Counted from the stretch's first letter, positions 25,548 to 34,752 are shown. The stretch is DNA of 64,000 nt from UBA11524 sp963590165 (GCA_963590165.1 CAVANO010000015.1:62001-126000); one strand, 5' to 3'. The notes: generated by a model from the sequence alone, not told the origin. Translations and numbers: made by a program.

Positions 25548-26846
25548 ATGAAGTTCCGTAAGGTTATGGGCGGTATCGCCCTTGGATTGACCTGCGCAAT
25601 GATCGGCGCGGGCGTCACAGCAACAACTCGCAACATGTCTGCCAGTGCAGAAACAACCACGCTTTCCTCTTCCACGACCACAACGGTCGTGACGAGCCCG
25701 TTCACCGAGGCAGTCGCTAAGGTTCGCGACAGCGTCGTCGGCGTGAGCAATTATCAGAAGGTTCGCTACAGTACCTACGGCAACAGCTACTTTGGATACG
25801 GTTTCGGCTACGGCAGCGGCCGCGGCAACAATGATGTCGAGGAAAAGGAAGAGCTGAGCTCGACCGGCTCCGGCGTTGTCATTGGCGAAGGCTTTGTCCT
25901 GACGAACTACCATGTGGTTGAGGATGCCAGCAGCCTGCGCGTCACCGTCACCGACGACAGCAACAACACTACCGAGTATGCAGCAACGCTGGTAGCATAT
26001 GATGAATCGCTTGATATCGCCATCGTGTACGCGACCGACCTTGATCTGCCGGCTGTGACGCTGGGCGACAGCGACTCCCTGCAGGTCGGTGACTGGGCGA
26101 TCTGCATCGGCAATCCGCTTGGCTTCTCCAAGACCACGACTGCCGGCATCGTCAGCGCCCTGAACCGCTCGGTTGAATCTTCTTCCACCGACAAGTACGG
26201 CCGCAAGTCCACGACATCCAACGCCATGATTCAGGTTGATGCGGCCATCAACTCCGGCAACTCCGGCGGCGGCATGTTCTCCGTGACCGGCGAGCTGATG
26301 GGCATCCCGACGCTGAAGTACACCGGCAGCTACTATTCCGGCTCCACGGTTGAAGGCATCGGCATGTGCATCCCGATCAACTCCGCAAAGCCCCTGATCG
26401 AAAAGGTTCTGAACGGCGAAATCACCTTCACCGCTGCGGAAGCGCTCGATTCCGATGACGATGAAGACAGCACCAGTTCCTCCGGCACGAACCTCGTCGG
26501 CAAGCCTCGCATGGGCATCACCATGAGCAACCTCGCCAACAGCGCTGCGCTGCAGAGCGGTCAGATCCCGAAGGGCGTGTACGTGGTCAACGTTGAGGAA
26601 AACAGCCCGGCTGAAAAGGCTGGCATGCAGGTCGGCGACATCATCGTTGATGTGGATGACACCGTCATCACCTCGACCACGGAGCTGTCCGCGAAGGTCG
26701 CTGAGTACGAAGCCGGCGACACGCTGAAGATCAAGGTCTATCGTGTGCCGGGCATCACGGATCTCACCGGCAGCGATGATATCCCGGATGGCGAGTACAT
26801 CGACCTCGAGGTCACTCTGGAAATCATCGACAATGTGAAGCAGTAA
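25548..26846 (+). CDS. HtrA/DegP-like serine protease with PDZ domain
   Basis: A 432-residue envelope protease. The ATG at 25548 has AAGGAGGG 8 bases upstream. The N-terminal hydrophobic stretch GGIALGLTCAMIGAGVTAT (a signal peptide or anchor) precedes a Ser/Thr linker. The trypsin-like domain shows the catalytic triad: His in TNYHVVEDA, Asp in ESLDIAIVYA, Ser in GNSGGGMFS. The usual GNSGGP reads GNSGGG here. A C-terminal PDZ domain (GVYVVNVEENSPAEKAGMQVGDII) follows an acidic linker. HtrA degrades misfolded exported proteins. Its position after a two-component operon suggests envelope-stress control, but 169 bases separate them and it may have its own promoter (AT-rich TATAAT near 25467). 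Confidence 0.93.
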   Translation: MKFRKVMGGIALGLTCAMIGAGVTATTRNMSASAETTTLSSSTTTTVVTSPFTEAVAKVRDSVVGVSNYQKVRYSTYGNSYFGYGFGYGSGRGNNDVEEKEELSSTGSGVVIGEGFVLTNYHVVEDASSLRVTVTDDSNNTTEYAATLVAYDESLDIAIVYATDLDLPAVTLGDSDSLQVGDWAICIGNPLGFSKTTTAGIVSALNRSVESSSTDKYGRKSTTSNAMIQVDAAINSGNSGGGMFSVTGELMGIPTLKYTGSYYSGSTVEGIGMCIPINSAKPLIEKVLNGEITFTAAEALDSDDDEDSTSSSGTNLVGKPRMGITMSNLANSAALQSGQIPKGVYVVNVEENSPAEKAGMQVGDIIVDVDDTVITSTTELSAKVAEYEAGDTLKIKVYRVPGITDLTGSDDIPDGEYIDLEVTLEIIDNVKQ

Positions 26847-26860
26847 TTACACACACAACA

Positions 26861-26898
26861 GCCGCCGCAGATGGAAATCACCTGCGGCGGCATTTGTT
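26861..26898. terminator. Terminator after the HtrA gene
   Basis: GCCGCCGCAG pairs perfectly with CTGCGGCGGC over an 11-base loop, followed by a short T-containing stretch (ATTTGTT). The stem is strong but the T-run is weak. It lies between convergent genes. Confidence 0.7.
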
Positions 26899-26978
26899 CG
26901 TTGGTTTGTAATCAGCTGGCAGTGCCAATTGCAAAAGTGAGAAATTTCCCGTCACAAAAGCGCTTGAAGAATGAACAT

Positions 26979-27758
26979 TCATTCCTCATCCGCTTTAGGC
27001 AATGTCGTTTGCGGCGGAACAATGCTCAGGTCAAGCTCATCCGTGGGCTTGGCCTTTTCCTCGCGTTTCGGCGGGAGCTGATGCACCCAGTCCTTCGGCA
27101 GCTCAACAGTCTTCTTTTTACCGAGCTTCTCATCCGTCAGCGTCACCACATCATTCCACTTCGCCAACAGAATCGGCAGCGACAGCCGCATCCACCACCG
27201 CGGCGAATACAGCAGCATCATTCGCTTCTCCGTCCAGAGCTGCACACGGGCGATGTCCTTCCAAGCCAGTTCCTTTTCGCCGAGGATGACGCGTCCTTCC
27301 AAATCAGCCGTGTCCATAAGTGACGCCGGCTTACCGTGCAGGCGGATTTTGAGCTTCGTCGCGTCCGGCAGTACCGTGCGCACGTGAATGCCCTTGCTGT
27401 CTGCCACGCAGAACAGCTCATCGCGTCCGCCGAGGAGGAAAATCAGCAGCGTCAGCAAGGATGTCAGCAGGAGCAGCGCCGCCGCCGCGAGCAGAAATCC
27501 GCCTTTGATGAGGTTGACCACACCCGCGAATCCACCCAGCAGCAGCTCAATCAGCAGTCCGAGCAGCACGACCGCCGAAAGCACCGGTACGGCAATGCGC
27601 ATCACCTCGTTCCAGCTCATCCAGTCCGCCGCGCGGTTTCGAGGCATTGCCCATGCGATGCGCGCGGTATTTGCCGGCGGCGTTTTGCCGCAAACCGGAC
27701 ACGGCTCACCGTCCGGCACATCGATGCCGCACTTCTTGCAGTAGCGCGTTTTCGCCAA
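26979..27758 (-). CDS. Zinc-ribbon membrane protein, function unknown
   Basis: The 259-residue protein starts with a zinc ribbon, YCKKCGIDVPDGEPCPVCG (two CxxC pairs, residues 7-24), then two hydrophobic segments (about 53-75 and 83-108) likely to be membrane helices, and a cytoplasmic beta-rich domain (DELFCVADSKGIHVRTVLPD ... WKDIARVQLWTEKRMMLL) that resembles a PH-like fold by pattern only. The acidic C-terminus is low-complexity. It lies 18 bases after the dipeptidase gene, so probably the last gene of that unit. I do not recognise a named family. Confidence 0.72.
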   Translation of the reverse strand: MAKTRYCKKCGIDVPDGEPCPVCGKTPPANTARIAWAMPRNRAADWMSWNEVMRIAVPVLSAVVLLGLLIELLLGGFAGVVNLIKGGFLLAAAALLLLTSLLTLLIFLLGGRDELFCVADSKGIHVRTVLPDATKLKIRLHGKPASLMDTADLEGRVILGEKELAWKDIARVQLWTEKRMMLLYSPRWWMRLSLPILLAKWNDVVTLTDEKLGKKKTVELPKDWVHQLPPKREEKAKPTDELDLSIVPPQTTLPKADEE

Positions 27759-27776
27759 TTTGTTTTCCTCCTGCAG

Positions 27777-28682
27777 TTATTTCAGGCGTTCAAAGTAGTT
27801 CAGCAGATTCTTGCCGCAGATGTTTTCGATCGCCTCATCCTGATAACCGTAATTGCGCAGCGCCGTCAGCAGATTCGGGATTTCACCCGGATGGCGCACA
27901 TCGTCCGGCGACAGACTAATGCCGTCAAAATCGCTGCCGAAGCCGACAATGTCCGCGCCGCCGAGTTGACAAATGTGATCAATATGCTGGGCGATGGTCA
28001 CGCTGTCTGCCTTACTGTCCGGCGAGAGGAACAAGGGATAAAAGTTCACGCCGATGTACCCGCCGTACTGAATCATCGCGCGAATCTGGTCATCCGTCAA
28101 GTTGCGGACATGATCGCACAGCGCACGGCAGCAGCTATGGCTTGCCATCGGCGGACGTTCGCCCTTGGCAAACAAATCCCAGAAGCCTGCCTCATTCAGG
28201 TGCGACACGTCAACGCTGATGCCGAGCCACTGCATCGCCTTCACGGTTTCAATCCCCTTTGCCGTCAGGTGCGTATCTGCATCGACTTCGGCAGGCGTCG
28301 CGAAATCGTTCGGATGATTCCACACGAGCGCACCGATGCGGATGCCGCGGCTCCGCCACATTTCGATGGCTTCCCTGCCCTTCTGGAACACCTCGCAGCC
28401 CTCCAGGGACAGCATGAAGGCGTTTTCGCCGATTTTGACAGTTGACGGATCATCGACCTGACGCAGTCCGGCATCCGTCATGATGTGCACTGCGTCGTAT
28501 TCCGCCGCTGCAATCGCCTCATAGTCACCGTTGCTGCCGTCAGGACCGCTCCACAAGGCAAACGTCTGCAGGTTTACGCCGCCCTGACGAAGCCGTTCGG
28601 GGGTAATGTCCGTCTGTTCGAGGGTGCGTCCGCCTGCGCCGAGGCTGAAGAGCGTATCTGAATGCGTGTCTGCGATGAACAT
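27777..28682 (-). CDS. Membrane-dipeptidase-like metallopeptidase (M19 family)
   Basis: A 301-residue cytoplasmic enzyme of the renal dipeptidase family, which hydrolyses dipeptides including D-amino-acid-containing ones. Zinc ligands are visible: HxD in ADTHSDT (residues 5-10), the bridging Glu in LSLEGCE, His in DVSHLNE, and His in MASHSCCR, followed by the GFGSDFDGI aspartate. Length is a little below the usual 310-400. The gene is 30 bases after the GNAT-ManA fusion gene and 18 before the zinc-ribbon gene on the same strand. Confidence 0.92.
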   Translation of the reverse strand: MFIADTHSDTLFSLGAGGRTLEQTDITPERLRQGGVNLQTFALWSGPDGSNGDYEAIAAAEYDAVHIMTDAGLRQVDDPSTVKIGENAFMLSLEGCEVFQKGREAIEMWRSRGIRIGALVWNHPNDFATPAEVDADTHLTAKGIETVKAMQWLGISVDVSHLNEAGFWDLFAKGERPPMASHSCCRALCDHVRNLTDDQIRAMIQYGGYIGVNFYPLFLSPDSKADSVTIAQHIDHICQLGGADIVGFGSDFDGISLSPDDVRHPGEIPNLLTALRNYGYQDEAIENICGKNLLNYFERLK

Positions 28683-28712
28683 GAGGACAGCTCCTTTTCA
28701 TTGCGTAATAAA

Positions 28713-30206
28713 TCAGACAGAACTCGGACGAAGTCCGCGAAGTCCGCGAAGTCCGCGAAGTCCGCGGGGCATTGAGAGCGCGGCACGGCCGTTGCCGTTC
28801 ACATGCATTTCCGGCACCGTATGCGGAATGTAGGCGCTTTCGCCCTTGCGCAGATGCATCGTTTTGCCGGCCATGGTGACGGTCAGTTCGCCGTCCAGCG
28901 CGGTCAGCAGCCCAAACGCGGTAATCTCCGGCAGCACAGCGCCGCCGTCTGCTTTCACAAGGTCGAGCGTAAAATATTTTTCATCCAGCACGCGGGCAAC
29001 CGGTGCATCCGGCGCAGGAATCGGGTCGAGCGAGAAGGACAAATCCGTCACATCGAGTGCCTTCTTCAGGTGCAGTTCGCGGCGGTTGCCGTTCTTGTCC
29101 ACGCGGTCCCAGTCGTAGAAGCGGTACGTGATGTCCGAGGACTGCTGAATTTCGTAAAGCATGATGCCTGCGCCGATGGCATGCACGCAGCCTGCCGGAA
29201 TGAAGCACACATCACCCGGATGGACATTCACCCGGCGCAGCAACGGTGCCACGGCGGCACCCTGCTCGCAGGCATGCTGCAGCTGTTCGCGCGTCGTGCC
29301 GGGCAGGATACCGTACACCAGCTGACTGCCCTCGGGCGCGTCAAGAATCAGCCACGCCTCCGTCTTGCCGAGCTTGCCGTTTTCCTCGCGGGCAGCGTAA
29401 TCGTCATTCGGGTGCACCTGCACGGACAGCGGTTCAGCAGCGTCAATCAGCTTGAGCAGCAGCGGAAATGGCTTTCCGGCGTACTCGCCCGCGAAATCCT
29501 CACCATATGTTGCAATCAGTTCGGGCAGCTTTACGCCGGCGGAATCGGTTGACTCCAATCCCGGAATGCAGGAAATTTCAAGGCTCTCACCGGTCGGCAC
29601 CTCGTGAATGTCCTTTCCGTAGACCGTGCGCAGCTTCTCGCCACCCCACGGGGTGAGCTTGCCGCCGCGGAACGCCGGATGCATCTTCAGCGGCAGCAGC
29701 GGACAATCCGCTGTCAGGCGAAACTCCAGCGCCGTGAAAGCCTTGCCGTCCTTGCAGCATTCGCCGCAGACGCGCATGCCCATCCGCTGATACAGGCGGA
29801 GCGCCGGTTCATTGCCCGACAGTGTCCCGAAATGGAGCGCTGTGCAGCCCATGCCGCGCAGGATGTCCAGCACATCCGTCAGGATTTGCTTGCCGAGCCC
29901 CTGCCCCTGATGCGATGCGTCAAGGCACAAATGATGCAGCGTCCCCGGCACGCCGCCGAAAAGCCAGTCTGCCTCCCTGTAGACCGGTTCAACCTGCGTG
30001 TCGACCGCCACTGCGCCGATGATGACGCCTTTCTCCTTCGCGACGCACATCGTGCCGTCCGTCAGCTCACGCTTCAGGCTTTCTTCGCTGATGTCCGTGC
30101 CCCACGTCCACTGGTTGATGCCCTTTGCCGCCATCTCCTCCACCGCGCTGCGGTACAGCGCGCAGACAGCAGCAAAATCAGCCGGATTCCCCTTTGTCAG
30201 CAGCAT
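28713..30206 (-). CDS. Fusion of GNAT acetyltransferase and class I mannose-6-phosphate isomerase
   Basis: The 497-residue product joins two domains. Residues 1 to about 165 are a GNAT N-acetyltransferase with the acetyl-CoA loop SHQGQGLGKQIL and NEPALRLYQRMGM. Residues about 172-480 are a class I phosphomannose isomerase (interconverts fructose-6-phosphate and mannose-6-phosphate), with zinc ligands in SVQVHPNDDYA, GKTEAW and GCVHAIGAG. The reading frame is continuous with no stop or frameshift. The C-terminal tail PRGLRGLRGLRGLRPSSV is encoded by the 9-bp tandem repeat at 28729-28764. A mannose supply role for envelope sugars is plausible; the acetyl acceptor is unknown. Confidence 0.88.
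   Translation of the reverse strand: MLLTKGNPADFAAVCALYRSAVEEMAAKGINQWTWGTDISEESLKRELTDGTMCVAKEKGVIIGAVAVDTQVEPVYREADWLFGGVPGTLHHLCLDASHQGQGLGKQILTDVLDILRGMGCTALHFGTLSGNEPALRLYQRMGMRVCGECCKDGKAFTALEFRLTADCPLLPLKMHPAFRGGKLTPWGGEKLRTVYGKDIHEVPTGESLEISCIPGLESTDSAGVKLPELIATYGEDFAGEYAGKPFPLLLKLIDAAEPLSVQVHPNDDYAAREENGKLGKTEAWLILDAPEGSQLVYGILPGTTREQLQHACEQGAAVAPLLRRVNVHPGDVCFIPAGCVHAIGAGIMLYEIQQSSDITYRFYDWDRVDKNGNRRELHLKKALDVTDLSFSLDPIPAPDAPVARVLDEKYFTLDLVKADGGAVLPEITAFGLLTALDGELTVTMAGKTMHLRKGESAYIPHTVPEMHVNGNGRAALSMPRGLRGLRGLRGLRPSSV
28729..28764. repeat. 9-bp tandem repeat, four perfect copies
   Basis: CGAAGTCCG is repeated four times and adds GLR triplets to the end of the GNAT-ManA protein. 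Unit length is a multiple of three, so copy changes stay in frame. Confidence 0.95.
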
Positions 30207-30259
30207 TGTGATTCCTCCCCTTTTGTTCCTGAAACCTGCTGTATATTGCGAAAACGGTC

Positions 30260-32041
30260 TTACACCGTTTCGTCCAGTGTGGTGTACATCGCGTAAAGGT
30301 GCGCGTACAAGCCGCCCTTTTGCAGCAGCTCACGATGCGAGCCCTGCTCTTCCACGCCCTTCTCCGTCAGCACCCAGATGCAGTCTGCGCCCTTGATGGT
30401 CGTCAAGCGATGCGCGATGGTGAACACCGTGCGGCCCTTCGCCAGCTTTTCGAGCGACTGCTGCACGATGTGTTCGCTCTCGTTGTCCAGTGCAGAAGTT
30501 GCCTCGTCCAGAATCAGAATCGGCGGATTTTTGAGGAACACGCGCGCAATGGAAATGCGCTGCTTCTGTCCGCCGGAAAGCCGGACGCCGCGTTCGCCAA
30601 CATACGTGTCGTAACCGTTCGGCAATGCGGAGATGAACTCATGCGCACCGGCCAGTCTCGCTGCCTCTTCGACTTCCTCACGCGATGCGCCGGGCTTGCC
30701 GTAGGCGATGTTGTCCAGCACCGAGCCGGAGAACAGGTACACTTCCTGCTGCACCATGCCGATGGCTGCGCGCAGGCTCTTCTGCGTCAGCGTGCGAATG
30801 TCCTTGCCGTCAATCAAGATGCGTCCGCCGGTCACATCGTAGAAGCGCGGCAGCAAATTGCATAACGTCGTTTTGCCGGCACCGGACGGTCCGACCAGCG
30901 CGATGGACTGTCCCGGTGCGACGGTCATGCTGAGGTCATGCAGCACCTCGGTCTCGTCATCCTTGTAGTGGAAGGACACATGGTCGAACGTGACCTCGCC
31001 CTGCACATTCTGCAATTCCTTCGCGTCAGGCGCATCGGTGATTTCCGCCGGTGCATCCATAATTTCCAGGAAGCGGTCGATGCCGGTCATGCCGCGCTGG
31101 AACTGCTCGGTAAATTCAACAATCCGGCGGATGGAATTCAGCAGCACGTTCGCATAGAGCAGATACGCCGTGAAATCCGCCGCGGACAGCTGCCCTGCCT
31201 TGATGAACAGCGCACCGCCGACAACAATCACGATGTACATCAGCCCGTCGAAAATGCGGTTTGATGTGCCGAATGCCGCCATGACATGGTATGACTGCGC
31301 TTTCAGGTCGAGGAACTTCGCGTTGCCCTCGGCGAACTTGCGCTCCTCAATCTCCTCATTGCCAAAGGACTTCACCACGCGGATGCCCAGCAGCGAGTCC
31401 TCCACCTGCGCGTTGATTTCACCGACCTGGCGGTTGCGTTCCTTGAATACGCGGCGCATCCGGCGGTTATAGTGCTTGGCGAAATACAGCATGAACGGCA
31501 GCACGGCGAACATCATCAGCGTCATCGGCACATTCATGGTGCACAGCACGGCAAAGGAAACGATGATTTTCACCGCCGCGATGAGAAATTCCTCCGGACA
31601 GTGATGCGCAAATTCCGTGATTTCAAACAGGTCGGACGTAATGCGCGCCATAATCTGCCCGACCTTCGTATCGCTGTAATAGCCGAAGGACAGCTGCTGC
31701 AGATGATGGAACAGGTCATGGCGCATATCCGTCTCCAGCTTGCTGCCCATGATATGCCCGACAGACTGCATGTAGTAGTTTGCGGCAGCGTCTACAATGC
31801 GAAGCAACAGATATAGTCCGCCCATCATCAGCACAAACGGTACCGTGATGGATTCGATATCATTCGTCGCGTGGCTCGTAATCGTGCGGACAATCATCGG
31901 CAGCACCAGTTCGCACACCGTCGTGCAGGCGGCGCAGCACAGGTCGAACAGCATCGTTTTGCGATATTTGCGGAAATACGGCAGAAATCGCCGCACAAGG
32001 ACAGATGTTTTGAGCGTATTGCGCTCCTGAGGTGCTGCCAT
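30260..32041 (-). CDS. ABC exporter, MsbA/LmrA-type half-transporter
   Basis: The 593-residue fused membrane-ATPase protein has six membrane helices (first at KTMLFDLCCAACTTVCELVL) and an ATPase with Walker A VGPSGAGKTT, signature LSGGQ, Walker B ILILDEATSALD including the catalytic glutamate, and the H-loop TIAHRLTTI. All motifs are consensus, so unlike the pair at 8650-12205 it should work as a homodimer. Family substrates are lipids, drugs or peptides; the sequence does not decide. The next gene on the strand, GNAT-ManA, begins 53 bases later. Confidence 0.92.
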   Translation of the reverse strand: MAAPQERNTLKTSVLVRRFLPYFRKYRKTMLFDLCCAACTTVCELVLPMIVRTITSHATNDIESITVPFVLMMGGLYLLLRIVDAAANYYMQSVGHIMGSKLETDMRHDLFHHLQQLSFGYYSDTKVGQIMARITSDLFEITEFAHHCPEEFLIAAVKIIVSFAVLCTMNVPMTLMMFAVLPFMLYFAKHYNRRMRRVFKERNRQVGEINAQVEDSLLGIRVVKSFGNEEIEERKFAEGNAKFLDLKAQSYHVMAAFGTSNRIFDGLMYIVIVVGGALFIKAGQLSAADFTAYLLYANVLLNSIRRIVEFTEQFQRGMTGIDRFLEIMDAPAEITDAPDAKELQNVQGEVTFDHVSFHYKDDETEVLHDLSMTVAPGQSIALVGPSGAGKTTLCNLLPRFYDVTGGRILIDGKDIRTLTQKSLRAAIGMVQQEVYLFSGSVLDNIAYGKPGASREEVEEAARLAGAHEFISALPNGYDTYVGERGVRLSGGQKQRISIARVFLKNPPILILDEATSALDNESEHIVQQSLEKLAKGRTVFTIAHRLTTIKGADCIWVLTEKGVEEQGSHRELLQKGGLYAHLYAMYTTLDETV

Positions 32042-32153
32042 GGGATCCCTCCTGTTGCGTTATGCCCCTATTGTACCACGAAGGGCAGTCCGTTTCAAGC
32101 GCTATCCAAACGTCTGCCGGCACATCCGCTCTTGTTTCTTCATGCCGAATCGG
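32042..32153. other. Divergent intergenic sequence, no feature seen
   Basis: The left part of the 411-base gap between the ABC exporter and nrdD. Apart from the exporter's ribosome binding site (GGAGGGATCCC just before its ATG) I see no gene or structure here. Confidence 0.5.
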
Positions 32154-32182
32154 TTGCGCATCTGCTGAATTTATGCTACAAT
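32154..32182 (+). promoter_or_regulatory. Upstream promoter directed toward nrdD
   Basis: -35 TTGCGC (32154-32159), 17-base spacer, -10 TACAAT (32177-32182). It would start a transcript about 260 bases before nrdD. The intervening 32190-32290 has no convincing coding frame; a small RNA or long leader is possible. Confidence 0.55.
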
Positions 32183-32295
32183 ATACCCGTATTGTCTTCG
32201 GACGTTCGCGATCGATGTGCTGCTTCGCCTGCCCGATTGCGTCGGCAATGCTGTCGGGACTTTTCAGCATCCTGTGATTTCGACCAGATAGGGCA

Positions 32296-32325
32296 TTGAC
32301 AAACATGCCTCTGATGGTGTATCAT
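32296..32325 (+). promoter_or_regulatory. Proximal promoter of nrdD
   Basis: -35 consensus TTGACA (32296-32301), 18-base spacer, -10 TATCAT (32320-32325), about 128 bases before nrdD. Confidence 0.75.
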
Positions 32326-32348
32326 GACATTCGTTCATACCTATTCAG

Positions 32349-32393
32349 GCACAACATATTGAGCAGTTCCCGCATGACATGCACAAATTGTGC
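32349..32393. promoter_or_regulatory. Candidate regulator site pair (NrdR-like) upstream of nrdD
   Basis: GCACAACATATTGAG (32349-32363) matches most positions of the NrdR box consensus recalled as ACACWATATATWGTGT. A second element, the perfect palindrome GCACAAATTGTGC, starts 32 bases later (32381-32393); three-turn spacing is typical of paired NrdR boxes, though this copy is shorter than a box. Both lie downstream of the proximal promoter. Tentative. Confidence 0.4.
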
Positions 32394-32452
32394 CATGTGA
32401 TGCGATTGGAAATATCATCCCACTCGGAATCGGTAAGGAAGGAAGACGGAGT

Positions 32453-34705
32453 ATGGGGATTGACAAAATCAGGAAGCGTGACGGACGCGAGGTGCCTTTT
32501 GAGGTCGACAAGATCGAACATGCGATTTTCGCCTCGTTCCAGGCGTCCGGCAGCGCGCGCGGTCACGAAACAAGCTGCAAGCTGGCTGACGATGTCGTCA
32601 AGCAGCTGGAGAACAACGAGAATATCAGCGCTGTCCCCAGCGTCGAGCAGGTACAGGACACGGTTGAGCAGGTGCTGATGCGCAACGGCTTCACGCGCAC
32701 CGCCAAGGCGTATATCCTCTATCGTGCCGAGCGCAGCCGCGTCCGCGAAATGAATTCCCGTCTGATGCGTACCTTCGGCGACATCGTGTTCAAGGATGCC
32801 AAGGAGTCCGACATCAAGCGCGAGAATGCCAACATCAACGGCGACACCGCCATGGGCGCGATGCTGAAGTTCGGCAGCGAGGGCGCGAAGCAGTATTATG
32901 AGAAGTACGTCATGGATCCGCGCTTCGGTCAGGCACATATGGACGGCGACATCCACATCCATGACATGGACTTCTACACGCTGACGACGACCTGCTGCCA
33001 GATTGAGCTGAAGAGCCTGTTCAAGGGCGGTTTCTCGACCGGTCACGGCTACCTCCGCGAGCCGCAGGATATTACGTCCTATGCAGCACTGGCATGCATC
33101 GCCATTCAGGCAAACCAGAACGACCAGCACGGCGGTCAGGCGATTGTTGACTTCGATTACGGCATGGCACCCGGCGTCAAGAAGACGTTCATCAAGCGCT
33201 ACCGCCAGAATCTGTCCCGCGCGCTGGAACTTCTGCTGAATGACACGCAGTGCGACGCGCACGCGAAGTCAGCCGTCGATGCCGCAATCGATGCTTCCCT
33301 TCCGCCGATCCTTGCAGGCAGCGAGGACAGCCGCAAGCTGATTGCCGAGCAGCTCAAGCAATACACGAACGACGATGCTGTCATCAACCGGATCCTCGAT
33401 TTCACGCAGGAACGCTCCGAGCAGGAAACCGATAAAGCGACCTATCAGGCGATGGAGGCACTCATCCATAACCTGAACACCATGAACAGCCGCGCCGGCG
33501 CACAGGTGCCGTTCTCCTCCATCAACTACGGCATGGACACGTCTCCCGAAGGACGGCTCGTGATGAAGAACGTGCTGCTCGCAACCGAGGCGGGTCTCGG
33601 CGGCGGCGAAACGCCGATCTTCCCCATTCAGATTTTCCGCGTCAAGGAAGGCATCAACTTCAACCCGGGCGAGCCGAACTACGACCTGTACCGTCTTGCC
33701 ATCCGCACGAGCGCCAAGCGCCTCTTCCCGAACTTCTCGTTCGTTGACGCGCCGTTCAATCTGCAGTACTACAAGCCCGGTCATCCAGAAACAGAAATCG
33801 CCTACATGGGCTGCCGCACGCGCGTCATGGGTAACGTTTATGATCCCGACCGTGAGATTGCACCCCGCCGCGGCAACCTGTCCTTCACGTCCATTAACCT
33901 GCCGCGCATCGCCATCGAGGCAAACGGCAATGTCGATACCTTCTTCAAGATTCTGCAGGAGCGCATGGAGCTTGTCATCGACCAACTCAACGAGCGCTTC
34001 AAGATTATCTCCCAGAAGCGCGTGATGAATTTCCCGTTCCTGATGGGCGAAGGCGTCTGGATTGACTCCGAGAAGCTCAATTGGGAGGACACCGTCGGCG
34101 AAGTGCTCAAGCACGGCACGATGACCATCGGCTTCATCGGTCTGGCAGAAGCGCTCGTTGCCCTGCGCGGCAAGCATCACGGCGAAGATGAGGAGAGCCA
34201 GAAGCTCGGCCTGCGCATCATCGGCGCGATGCGTGAATACACCGACCAAGTGTCCGCAGAGATGGGTCTGAACTACTCCGTTATCGCCACGCCTGCCGAA
34301 GGGCTGTCCGGCCGGTTCGTCCGCCTCGACAAGCAGCGCTTCGGCATCATCCCCGGCGTCACCGACCGCGATTATTACACCAACTCCTTCCACGTACCGG
34401 TTTACTATCACTGCAGCGCGTTCCATAAGCTGAGCGTTGAGGCACCCTATCACGCGCTGACGAACGGCGGCCACATCTCCTATGTGGAAATGGACGGCGA
34501 CCCGCTCAAGAACCTCGACGCGTTCGAGAAGATCGTCCGCTACATGCATGATATCGGCATCGGTTACGGCTCCATCAACCACCCTGTTGACCGTGACCCG
34601 CTGTGCGGCTATAACGGCATCATCGATGATACGTGCCCCTGCTGCCACCGCGGTGAGGCGACCCGCGTCACCGAGCGCATGAAGCGCATTCAGGTCGATG
34701 AATAA
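32453..34705 (+). CDS. nrdD: Anaerobic (class III) ribonucleoside-triphosphate reductase
   Basis: This 750-residue glycyl-radical enzyme makes deoxyribonucleotides without oxygen. The start MGIDKIRKRDGREVPFEVDK, with GGAAGG and GGAG upstream, opens an ATP-cone regulatory domain (about 3-95). The catalytic barrel includes TTTCCQIELKSL and AYMGCRTRVMGN, which hold candidate active-site cysteines. The C-terminal radical loop is CGYNGIIDDTCPCC: G719 is the likely radical glycine, followed by a CPCC metal-binding cluster. This variant of the loop differs from the RVCGY form of Escherichia coli. nrdG, its activase, follows after a hairpin. Confidence 0.95.
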   Translation: MGIDKIRKRDGREVPFEVDKIEHAIFASFQASGSARGHETSCKLADDVVKQLENNENISAVPSVEQVQDTVEQVLMRNGFTRTAKAYILYRAERSRVREMNSRLMRTFGDIVFKDAKESDIKRENANINGDTAMGAMLKFGSEGAKQYYEKYVMDPRFGQAHMDGDIHIHDMDFYTLTTTCCQIELKSLFKGGFSTGHGYLREPQDITSYAALACIAIQANQNDQHGGQAIVDFDYGMAPGVKKTFIKRYRQNLSRALELLLNDTQCDAHAKSAVDAAIDASLPPILAGSEDSRKLIAEQLKQYTNDDAVINRILDFTQERSEQETDKATYQAMEALIHNLNTMNSRAGAQVPFSSINYGMDTSPEGRLVMKNVLLATEAGLGGGETPIFPIQIFRVKEGINFNPGEPNYDLYRLAIRTSAKRLFPNFSFVDAPFNLQYYKPGHPETEIAYMGCRTRVMGNVYDPDREIAPRRGNLSFTSINLPRIAIEANGNVDTFFKILQERMELVIDQLNERFKIISQKRVMNFPFLMGEGVWIDSEKLNWEDTVGEVLKHGTMTIGFIGLAEALVALRGKHHGEDEESQKLGLRIIGAMREYTDQVSAEMGLNYSVIATPAEGLSGRFVRLDKQRFGIIPGVTDRDYYTNSFHVPVYYHCSAFHKLSVEAPYHALTNGGHISYVEMDGDPLKNLDAFEKIVRYMHDIGIGYGSINHPVDRDPLCGYNGIIDDTCPCCHRGEATRVTERMKRIQVDE

Positions 34706-34714
34706 CAGATCGTC

Positions 34715-34752
34715 AACACGCCTTCCTCTATCAGAAAGGGGAAGGCGTGTTT
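34715..34752 (+). terminator. Hairpin between nrdD and nrdG, possible attenuator
   Basis: ACACGCCTTCC pairs perfectly with GGAAGGCGTGT over a 13-base loop, followed by only two or three T. It could partly stop transcription or protect the nrdD message end, lowering nrdG relative to nrdD. Confidence 0.6.
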
